IMG/VR virus record: IMGVR_UViG_3300005613_000328 | Location: 1-28,333 of that record | Direction: 5' to 3' (one strand) | Length of the DNA stretch: 28,333 nt | DNA from: a virus | Part shown: positions 17,740 through 26,700 of the stretch, piece by piece | How the letters are laid out: each line of letters starts with the position of its first letter | Position numbering within the stretch: position 1 is the first letter of the stretch | Notes under the pieces: model-generated | Databases searched by the model: none | What the model was told of the DNA's origin: nothing | Seen by the model: the letters and a program-made list of their open reading frames with translations, nothing else | Translations under genes and position numbers: made by a program

Positions 17740-20700
17740 ATGGCATTTAAGAGTGAAGACATTTATACAGCAAGCGGGAATACTAAACTATTCAACGCTT
17801 GGACTCCATATGTTTCTAAGTTTGATACTAGCTCCTTTTACAACTGGGAGCAGGATAACCTTCCTCTTTATGATCTAGAGGAAAGAACTTATGAGCTATG
17901 GGAACAGCAAGGATGGCCTACTTCTTCTGTTCCTGGTTTGGCTCTCACTGTATCTGCTGACGCTGATTCCGCTACATTACTTAGTGAAAGCACTCTTTTT
18001 ATTGATGTGAGTTCAGCTATCGCTGCGATTCCAAAGATTGTAAGATTCCCTGTTTTAATTGAAGTAGGAAGCTTTGGAGATTTAGGAAAGCTAGAGTTAC
18101 ATAACTTTAGATTTGAAGAAAACGGATCAATTGAGATTATTAATAGAAACTTTGGAAGATTTTTATGTGCTTCTTCTATAGTTAGTGAGAGTGATCTTCC
18201 TGATAATAATAAATCTCAAAGATTAGTAACTCAGGTTAGTTCCTTAGATCTTAGTAATACTTTAAGTGATTCAAGCTGTGTTCATTTAGCTATTCCTGTG
18301 TTTAGTGCTACAATGGATAGTAGATTTGGTGGCACAAATTCTACAATGTTTGCTCATTTAAATCATGACGAAAGAAAGTCTACCTTAAGTGTAACTCATC
18401 AAAATCTAACTGTTACTGGTGGAGCTAATCTGTTTGGAACAAATTTAGCCGCCGCCAACGTCTACGAAGATACAGCATCAACTCACTCCGATCTATCCAT
18501 ATCAACAGAAGATTTATCCGCTGTTTCAGACTTTTCAAATTCTATAATAACAAGAACTCCACTTGCTACAACAGGACAAGAAGTAAAAGGAGCTATTTAT
18601 AATAACTATTGTTCAAAGATTAGTATAAAGAATTGCGAAGGTCCAATTTACATAAGAAACTTTCTTGTAGATCCAGCAAATGCAGTTGAAAACGGAATAG
18701 AAGTTAATAACTCAGAAGTTGTTCTTGAAAACTGTGCTTCTATAAGAAGTAAAAATGCTGGATTTAAATTTAGTAATTCTAAAGTAACTTTATCTAGATC
18801 AGCCTTTAGTTACAGAAATTATGAACTTGATGGAGGTCTTGGAAGCAATTCAAGAATTATAAATAAAGGAACCGGATTTTTATGCTTAAATAGTGAAGTT
18901 ACTTTAAGCTCTTCACCAGCAACCTTGGGATCTAGTAATGGCGCTAAAGATTACGGAGCTTCGGCAAAGGATGCCGTATTCATCGCTGCTAGAAATACCT
19001 ATGGGTTTGTTTTAGAAAACTCTATACTAAACGGAGGTTTATCTAGATCAGATCTAACAGATCCAGAAACGGCTAGTCTGTTATCCGCAGAGTGTAACAA
19101 GCAGGATGGATTCCGCTTAACAAATTCAATAGTTAATGTTAAAGGACTAATTGATGTTTATAATAATGACGTAGGTATAAACTCTACCAATTCTACAATA
19201 GTAACAGAGGAGCTGTGTGTAGATAGACAGAACTCTGAGGGTTACTTAGCTACAGGCTCTCGATTTACGTTTGATTCTTCTGGATTTTTTACAGAGGCTG
19301 GGCAGGCTTCTCGTAGTCAAGTAGATTTTACTTTAAACAAACAGCACGTTGTTCTAAAGAGTGGTAGCATTTTTGAGTTTAAAGAAAAAAACCACACGCC
19401 AACTCTTTATGGTTCTATGAAGTTTATGGTTAGTCATGGGGCGGAAATCTTTGGTGTAGGTGGAAACGTTGCTTCTGATAAATGCTATTTACCTTCTATT
19501 TCAGTTGAAGGCGGATCTAAGCTTTCTCTTATTCATCCTTTTATTGATGTCTCTGAGGATGGACCTCCCTCTACACCAGATTTTGGAAAAGCTTTAAGAG
19601 TTATTAATGGATCGGTAGCTTCTTTATATGGAACAAAAACAGGCTGTAATGCCATTATAGGCCCTGATGCCTATGCTAACCAGATTTTATCGGCAGGAGC
19701 ATATGTAGCAACAGGATCTACTTTAAACCTTCACGGCCCAACCCTCATAGCTAAATTTGGAGTTGATGTCTTAGTAGAGGATCACTCCACGCTGAATATT
19801 CAGCCTTCTAGAAATAGAACTAACAATGGTTTAAATGCTAGTTCTTTTGATTTAGAGGATACAGCGAACCACACTAGCGTAGAGTTACATTCAGTAAAAG
19901 CTTGTTTAGTTGCTAATAACAACTCAACTATTAATCTTCAAGATCTTGGTGATTTTAGACCAAATTGGGAGAGGACCACAAACGGGAGCAATAAACTTAA
20001 TAATGGCTATGATTATGTTGTTGCCACAACAACCCCAAGTGCATTAGTGGCTAATGGATCATTACAGTTTTTTCCAAATCCAAATGATCCGCCAACAGTG
20101 ACTAGTAATAGTCTTCATCAGCCTACTAACCTAACGGCTTTAGGATCTACATCATTTCCTAAGTTTACCACAGGAACTTACATGAATACTTTCCTAGTCA
20201 ATGATAACCCCGTATTAGGAACTAATAATGAAACTTTAAGAGGTGGGGTTTCGTTGGGAGGTATATGCGTTAGAGCTTTAGGAAATAGTGTAGTAAACGC
20301 TATGAATGTTCACTTCCCAACAGGTAACGATGGGGGAGAGCTTGACGGATTGTTATATAATGCTTCTGGATCAAACTGTGATAGACTGATGATTTGGAAT
20401 ATAGCAGATACTTCAAAACTAAATGCTTCTTATCTATCTGTTAGTGGGCTTTATCCTTTGGACGCTCAATATTATGGACCTAGCGCCGTTTATGTTTCCT
20501 CTGATAGTTATGGAACTAATGCTACTTCCTTTGATTTTGCTTCAGGAGCACCTACAGGAACTCCAGATACGGGATCTTTAAGTATTCTTGATAGCTTTGG
20601 GTACTCTCCTGGAAATGGTTGGAGTCTTCCCATTGGAGCTAGTATAAACTCTTCCTTTACTAGATTCTTCCCAATGGATTTAACAAGTCTTGACAAAACC

Positions 20701-21309
20701 GATCTGTCGGGAGCCGAGATTATCCTGGAATCTAATGAAACCTCCTTACAGTATGGAGCTTCAGCGGTAGCTAATACAGGACCATTTAGGCTTTATTTCT
20801 CTGTAAGTCCCGCCGCAAAGGTTTTAGCTACCGATGTTAGTGGTTATGCTTATGGAGTATTTGATGGTTACGGTGCTGGTCAACCCTACGAAGGAGAGGT
20901 GGGTGCTGCGTATCAAATATTCTCACAAGGTTACAACTTATCCGCTCCTGTTTCTGCTATAAACTTAGAGGGGGGTAACTCAGCAAGTTCAGTTTATCCT
21001 CAACTATTAAAAATGAGTAAAGATACTGATGCCGATAATTTACCAGACAGCCTTGTAACTTCAGGATTCTACTACTGCTCTGAATTTGTTGAAAGTAATC
21101 CAACTCAGTGTATGTTAGATGAGTCTGCTGCCTCTACTTTTGCTAACGCTAAAAATGCATCTTTAGGAACCTCTGGTAGGCCAAAGAAGGTTACTGTATA
21201 TCAAGCAGGATCTGATGTAGCCACAAATAGAGGATCAGAGGCGTATCAGGGAGATTCCATAGTAGGATTTAAAAGTTCCAACATTTTTGATTTACGGAGA
21301 AACTGTTAA
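17740..21309 (+). CDS. Large tail fibre/tailspike-type protein with right-handed beta-helix
   Basis: 1189 residues. The N-terminus has a short motif, YNWEQDNLPLYDLEE (34-48), shared with the next protein and probably the attachment module. From about 285 to 735 the sequence repeats short beta-helix rungs with Asn ladders, such as SKISIKNCEGPIYIRNF, SEVVLENCASIRS, SKVTLSRSAFSY and STINLQDLG, the pattern of pectate-lyase-like trimeric tailspikes. Residues about 740-1150 are Gly/Ser/Asn-rich beta sequence, and the chain ends in a cysteine (LRRNC). Such proteins bind, and sometimes cleave, surface polysaccharide. I cannot identify an acidic catalytic pair from sequence, so enzyme activity is open. 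It follows the paralogue pair by 2 bases and precedes the next fibre by 2 bases. A virion-surface location is inferred from fold and position. Confidence 0.7.
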   Translation: MAFKSEDIYTASGNTKLFNAWTPYVSKFDTSSFYNWEQDNLPLYDLEERTYELWEQQGWPTSSVPGLALTVSADADSATLLSESTLFIDVSSAIAAIPKIVRFPVLIEVGSFGDLGKLELHNFRFEENGSIEIINRNFGRFLCASSIVSESDLPDNNKSQRLVTQVSSLDLSNTLSDSSCVHLAIPVFSATMDSRFGGTNSTMFAHLNHDERKSTLSVTHQNLTVTGGANLFGTNLAAANVYEDTASTHSDLSISTEDLSAVSDFSNSIITRTPLATTGQEVKGAIYNNYCSKISIKNCEGPIYIRNFLVDPANAVENGIEVNNSEVVLENCASIRSKNAGFKFSNSKVTLSRSAFSYRNYELDGGLGSNSRIINKGTGFLCLNSEVTLSSSPATLGSSNGAKDYGASAKDAVFIAARNTYGFVLENSILNGGLSRSDLTDPETASLLSAECNKQDGFRLTNSIVNVKGLIDVYNNDVGINSTNSTIVTEELCVDRQNSEGYLATGSRFTFDSSGFFTEAGQASRSQVDFTLNKQHVVLKSGSIFEFKEKNHTPTLYGSMKFMVSHGAEIFGVGGNVASDKCYLPSISVEGGSKLSLIHPFIDVSEDGPPSTPDFGKALRVINGSVASLYGTKTGCNAIIGPDAYANQILSAGAYVATGSTLNLHGPTLIAKFGVDVLVEDHSTLNIQPSRNRTNNGLNASSFDLEDTANHTSVELHSVKACLVANNNSTINLQDLGDFRPNWERTTNGSNKLNNGYDYVVATTTPSALVANGSLQFFPNPNDPPTVTSNSLHQPTNLTALGSTSFPKFTTGTYMNTFLVNDNPVLGTNNETLRGGVSLGGICVRALGNSVVNAMNVHFPTGNDGGELDGLLYNASGSNCDRLMIWNIADTSKLNASYLSVSGLYPLDAQYYGPSAVYVSSDSYGTNATSFDFASGAPTGTPDTGSLSILDSFGYSPGNGWSLPIGASINSSFTRFFPMDLTSLDKTDLSGAEIILESNETSLQYGASAVANTGPFRLYFSVSPAAKVLATDVSGYAYGVFDGYGAGQPYEGEVGAAYQIFSQGYNLSAPVSAINLEGGNSASSVYPQLLKMSKDTDADNLPDSLVTSGFYYCSEFVESNPTQCMLDESAASTFANAKNASLGTSGRPKKVTVYQAGSDVATNRGSEAYQGDSIVGFKSSNIFDLRRNC

Positions 21310-21311
21310 TT

Positions 21312-23738
21312 ATGGCTGAGTTTAATTTTAAAGATAGTAACTATAGGTTCTCTGATCCTATTCGATTTTTTAAGGCTAATGATCCTTATTATTTTGAAGT
21401 CGATAATATTCCCTTAAAACAACTTCAAGAAAACTGTTTATGGTTGAAAGATCAGCTTAGACAGTCTACACCTGAAGTTCAAAAAGTAAAAAGGGCTGAT
21501 ATTGATGAGCTTAGACCTTACGCTACTGGAGGAGATAGACTAATTCGAGTTAATCCAGGAAGATATACTGCTAGAGTAAATGATGCGACTAAGTATAGAC
21601 CTCTTGCCTATCTTCTTAGACAGTCTGGTCAAGAGGTTGGAGAAACTGATTCCTGGCTCGCTGCGGTTCCTGGAGAGGGCACCTTCGGAACAAACTCAAC
21701 GATATCTTGGAACACCTTTTTAGATGGAGCTTTACAAAAGTTTAAGAGTTCAATTTATTCTACTGGGGGAGGTCCATTAGACACTACTAACTCTTTAGGA
21801 TTAAATGGTTTAGAGACTAGAGTTTTTACTTGGCCTGTTGTTAATTCAGACTTTGCTATTAATAATACTGGGGTTGTTTTAGATGACTCAGTTTCCTACA
21901 TCAAGTATGGGGATTTAAGCCAAAATAATCCAGGAGGCTCTGTTGCTTTTGTTCCCACAGTAATATCACAAGCAATACTTTGGGCTAAAAGCTTTTCTTC
22001 ACAGAGCTTTCCTCTGTTTACTCATGAGGGTATCGAGTCAGATGGTTTTGCCAAATTAGCAAGAACTGAATCACATTTTGTAAAACTGTGGAGAGGTGTT
22101 GCTAGAACTGCTGTTGTAGATATAGATGAAGAGCTTACGATTGAAGTTCCTGCTTTTAATACAGAAGACTTTAACTACATAGATGAAGACGGAAATGAAC
22201 AATCAGTAGGTGGTGTACAAACTAGAATTGATTTAGTATTTATTTACACTAAACCTGTAGATATGGAAGAAGTAAACATTCTTAAACCTACAGGAAAAAC
22301 AACTATAACAAAACCTCAGTTAGGTATTGTTAAAGGAGCAGGTATAAAACTTAACTTAGATCCTGTAAATAATACAGAGGCAGAAAAAGGTAGATGGCAG
22401 CCTACAACTGATGAACACAAAATCTTAGCTTGCCCAGCAGACCAGAATAATCCAACACTAGGGTTTACAGCCACTTCTGCTAATGATCTTGCTTATGACG
22501 TTAGAGGAACATTCCCAACTCCAGATGATCTACTTAACTTAGCTCCATTACTTTCAGAAAGATTAGAGACAGACGCTATCGAACTGGTAGGTCAAAGTAT
22601 TCTTCCTGTTGCTTATGTGTGGGTTCGTAATGAAGGCGATTTATTGACTAATGGTAGTGTTCCTGTTCAAACTACCGATGTTATTGATATTCGTCCTTTC
22701 TTTAGGACTACCGAACTGGCTTACAATGAAAGGGCAGGCATCGCAGCAGCATTTCCTCAACTATCTTTAGCTAACCCCGCAGTTGGAAAAGCACAACTAG
22801 ATTATGAACTACGCAGAGTTCATAAAGATTTGTTAGCAAAAATACCTGTAATTGGTGAAGGTCCCTCTGTAGGAATTAAAACTGTTGCTACGGGATATGT
22901 TTTCGGAGGTTGGTTCTTCGGACCTGAAGGAACTTTATTAAACTATTTCCAAAACGCAGTTTCTCCCTTAGTTACTAAACAACAAGTAGGGCAACAGATG
23001 GGTTTCGTTAATGCGCCTAATTATCCTGATTGGGACATAGGAGAATGGACTCAGTACTATGAACTAGATTCTCCTGGAAAATACGCAGTAGATTATTTCA
23101 ACTATGCGCCATTAGGGACTCCAGAAACTTTAGTCGCTGGATGTTTCTCTGGGAAGGTTAATGAGGATGGAAAAACAGATGGTGGAGCCGAACCTCCAAC
23201 AACCTTTAGTACAGCTCAAGGAGGAACACAAGAAATTATATTAACATCTGCTAGTGAAGAGAGAGCGATTATATTCAAAAAAACAATATACTTTGATAGA
23301 CCTTCAGATATGATTGATTATTGTGTTGATGTTAATTTAGTAAATAGTATGCTAGTTTACGATGGAACCCCAGATGGAACTAGTGATCTGGCCGTAGCAC
23401 AAAATATTTATGTCGCTAAAGAGTTTAATCGCTTTACCGTAGTAGTTACTAACGGGTTTAATGTACAAGATGATCAGTATCTTGATGATATTCAAACCCA
23501 TAGGGAAGGTAAGGCAAACAATAGAATGGCTCAGATAGCTGTTTGTGTACCTCCTTTAATGTACTCTCAATTAGATCAGTCACTTAAATCTAATTGGTCT
23601 AAAGGAATTGTTTCTTTTGGAACTTGTTACTATCCAACCGTTCAATGGACTATGACTGGTATTTATCCAGAAGACTCGGCTTATTATGGTGGAGTTTCTG
23701 TTACTAGTCCTTCTAATCCCTTAAATGTTATTAGATAA
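21312..23738 (+). CDS. Second fibre/peripheral structural protein sharing the N-terminal module
   Basis: 808 residues. The N-terminus reads YYFEVDNIPLKQLQEN (26-41) and aligns with the E-x-D-N-[LI]-P-L-x-x-L-x-E motif of the preceding fibre, followed in both by a helix with Trp/Leu and Gln. This suggests both dock on the same baseplate site or on each other. The remainder is beta-rich. A compact block at about 455-515, with DVIDIRPFFRTTELAYNERA, PQLSLANPAVGKAQLDYE and a helix, looks like a conserved folded core. The C-terminal 250 residues contain a strand-rich region ending LNVIR. No enzymatic motif is seen. A GGAG lies 12 bases before the ATG, weak support for the start. It is probably a fibre, whisker or baseplate-periphery subunit. 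The exact family is not recognised. Confidence 0.55.
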   Translation: MAEFNFKDSNYRFSDPIRFFKANDPYYFEVDNIPLKQLQENCLWLKDQLRQSTPEVQKVKRADIDELRPYATGGDRLIRVNPGRYTARVNDATKYRPLAYLLRQSGQEVGETDSWLAAVPGEGTFGTNSTISWNTFLDGALQKFKSSIYSTGGGPLDTTNSLGLNGLETRVFTWPVVNSDFAINNTGVVLDDSVSYIKYGDLSQNNPGGSVAFVPTVISQAILWAKSFSSQSFPLFTHEGIESDGFAKLARTESHFVKLWRGVARTAVVDIDEELTIEVPAFNTEDFNYIDEDGNEQSVGGVQTRIDLVFIYTKPVDMEEVNILKPTGKTTITKPQLGIVKGAGIKLNLDPVNNTEAEKGRWQPTTDEHKILACPADQNNPTLGFTATSANDLAYDVRGTFPTPDDLLNLAPLLSERLETDAIELVGQSILPVAYVWVRNEGDLLTNGSVPVQTTDVIDIRPFFRTTELAYNERAGIAAAFPQLSLANPAVGKAQLDYELRRVHKDLLAKIPVIGEGPSVGIKTVATGYVFGGWFFGPEGTLLNYFQNAVSPLVTKQQVGQQMGFVNAPNYPDWDIGEWTQYYELDSPGKYAVDYFNYAPLGTPETLVAGCFSGKVNEDGKTDGGAEPPTTFSTAQGGTQEIILTSASEERAIIFKKTIYFDRPSDMIDYCVDVNLVNSMLVYDGTPDGTSDLAVAQNIYVAKEFNRFTVVVTNGFNVQDDQYLDDIQTHREGKANNRMAQIAVCVPPLMYSQLDQSLKSNWSKGIVSFGTCYYPTVQWTMTGIYPEDSAYYGGVSVTSPSNPLNVIR

Positions 23739-23746
23739 TGTGTTAA

Positions 23747-26700
23747 ATGGTATTCCAAGATCCATTAGAGCCATACAAGAAAAATGGAACTAAATTAACA
23801 TTTGATTGTGGTAAGCTTTTACCGGGATACGGAGAGTCTGATTTTGATGACTATGATCCTCCATTAGACGATGTTGATGTTCCTGGAACTATTGGTTGGG
23901 ATGACGCTGGAAATGATGATGATGTAGATCCCCAGTTATGTCAATGTCAAATTATTCCTTATGTTGCTGAAAGCAGAACTGAGTTTCTATACGGGTTTGA
24001 TGGAGGACAGCATGTAATTAGGGGTTACTTAGTATGCTTAACCTTTCTTCAAGATTGTAAAGAGGCTGATCCAAGTAATCCCCCTACTACAATTCAAGAT
24101 CTTATTTCCCAATTTGTTCCTAATGACGGAAATAATGTTAGAATTGATGGAATAACCGGAAGTCCTTGTAGTTGTGGCAGTAATGAGTGTCCTCCGATTA
24201 CTATTTGTTATGAACTACCCCTCACAGGTGATCGACCAGACAATCCCCCTCCTGGAGGAGGAGGGGGTCCAACCCCAGGTCCGACTACTCCAGGTCCAGG
24301 AGGGGGTGGTAATATTAAGTGTTTATGTGTTTCAAAAAATATTACAACAAAGTACGCTGGTCCGACAACCCCTGTTAACGATACAAACGCGACTCCTCTT
24401 TTAGATTGTAGTTCTTTCAAGGTTACTATTGAATTAGAGTGTAAAAGGTATGATCTTAACGATCCAGTACAGAATGACAAATATAACTTAGATAATCTTA
24501 ATGCTGGTATTGAGCGAAATGCTTATAAAGACCTAAAAAATAATGGAGACATCTATCAATCTAATCCTACTTTAGAGGGAAGTTTTGATCAACTTGGTAG
24601 TAATTGTTGTGAGGAGAATAATCCTTGTGATCAGATTGTTTTCTATTATACAGTTTGTGAACTTAAGGAGCCACGAGGCATTGACGCTGGATTTGTAGAC
24701 CCTGGAGATCCTGGAACAGGAATAATTTTTGTTGATGGTTCTGTAACAGAGCAAGATTTAATTAGTGATTTTGGCGTAACTACCGACTCTGGTGGAGGAG
24801 GAGCAGGTGATGGTATTATTTTTGTTGCTGATCCCATAGCAGATCAAGATTTAATTAGTGATTTTGGAGTTACTACTGAGTCTGACCCTGGAGGTGGGGC
24901 TGGAGATGGTATTATTTTTGTTGATGGTTCTGTTACCGATCAGGACTTAATCAATGATTTTGGAATTACGGATGGAGTAGACTCAGACCCTCCTCAACCT
25001 CCGTTTGCTACTGCTGGAGGTCTAACTGGGGTTGTAGTTCCTCCTCAGCCTCCTTTTATTGCTACTAATGGACTAACAGAAATTCCTGCTCCCCCTGGTC
25101 CTGGAGGAGGAGGTGTAACAGGAATTAGAGTTCCTTTTAACCAAAACGCTGGAGTTTTTGTTAGTACGGAAGGGAACTCAGGAGGAGGTAACTCTGGAAG
25201 TCTTGGGCTTCCTTCTCAAACAGTAAACACACAAGTAGAAGGAGACTTTAAACCTTCAAGAATTCTAGATGAGGGTATAGTTCAAAATAATTTACTTAAT
25301 GACTCTGGTGAGATTGATTTAAATAATCCTCTATTTTTAGAATATTTATCTAATAATGATCTTTTATCTCTTACTGATAATGATATTTCTATAAGAAAAA
25401 ATAGAAAACCTAAAGGGCTTGTACCAAATAATCTTTATTTAAATATCTTTAAAGATCAAATATCAAAAAGTCTTTCCTATTTGTTAAATTACAATAATAG
25501 ATTTTCAAACTGGGACGAAACGGCTATTTTTGATATAAGAAATGAACTAATAATACCAAATTTAAATAACACATTTTTATCAATCTGTAAGAGTATTAAA
25601 AACCATGACGGAACTCCATTATCTGATAAGCAAATTTCAGACATGATTGTTCCAAGAATTATTGAAAATAGATTAGATGAAATTAATGTAGGGTATTTAA
25701 AAGAATTATCTAGATACTCTCAATCTATATACAATCCTATATTAAGACCCAGCTCCTTACAATCGGTAAATGAAGTTACCGCCTTTGCTTTAATGAAAAA
25801 GCTAGGAATACCTCTTGATCCAGCAAAAGCACCAGGAAAAACTAAAGAGGTAGTTAAGAACTGGAAAACTTTAGCCACTGATGTTGGAAAGTATATTCCG
25901 ATTATTGTTGAAGGAGAAACAAAAAAGTATTACATAAAGGACACAGATCAGTTTATAGATAGAAGCACTTTACAGATCAGAGATGGAGACTACTTTGATG
26001 TAACAGTTAGTGGATCATCTTATAGGCTTTTTGTTGAATCTCAAAAAGATCATGCCTATATTGTACCTCCAAAAGATAGATATAAAATATTTAAGCTACT
26101 TGGAGCTAATCCAGAAAGCCGAATTACTGTAAGTGCGTTAGATTCAGATAACATAGAGTATAATTACTCACTAAGTTCTCCAAGACAAAACTTTTATGTT
26201 TTAAGTTGTGTATTAAGTAGTATTAATAGTGCTCCTTCCAGGAATAACTCATTAGTTTCTCAACTGGTTAAGAACTCTACAGCTAGATACGAACTTGTAG
26301 ATATAAATAATTCGACAACATTAGAAGAATTTAACGAGTATATTAAATATAAAATTAATGGAAAGACTGTCATTCTCGATGACGAAGATTTAATATTTGA
26401 TTATGTTGAGGCCACTTCCTCATTACAGTATCAACAAAGTGATGTTCTATTTGATGCTAGTAAATCTAGTAAAGATACTCCATTATTTGTTAGACAAATA
26501 CCTTGGTATATTATTTTATATCCAACTAATAGATTTGAGTATACTATAAGTCCAGCGAGATCTAATATTTTTAGCTACGAAGCTGATGGAGTTATAGTTC
26601 GTGAATTAAATATTACACCTATTCTAGATCCTTTATTATCACAAAATAGTACGTCTCTATTTAAAACTACTAGACTTCCCAGTAGAAATGAGTTTGATGT

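Noticed and set aside
24208-24837. Open frames on the minus strand over the Gly/Pro and repeat region
   Set aside because: They mirror Gly/Pro codons of the + strand gene (Pro-rich on the opposite strand), have no ribosome site and lie fully inside a convincing gene.
24713-25141. Direct repeats considered as a CRISPR array
   Set aside because: Periods of 93-96 and 51 bases keep the reading frame, the repeats vary at wobble positions and the 'spacers' are Gly/Pro-coding.
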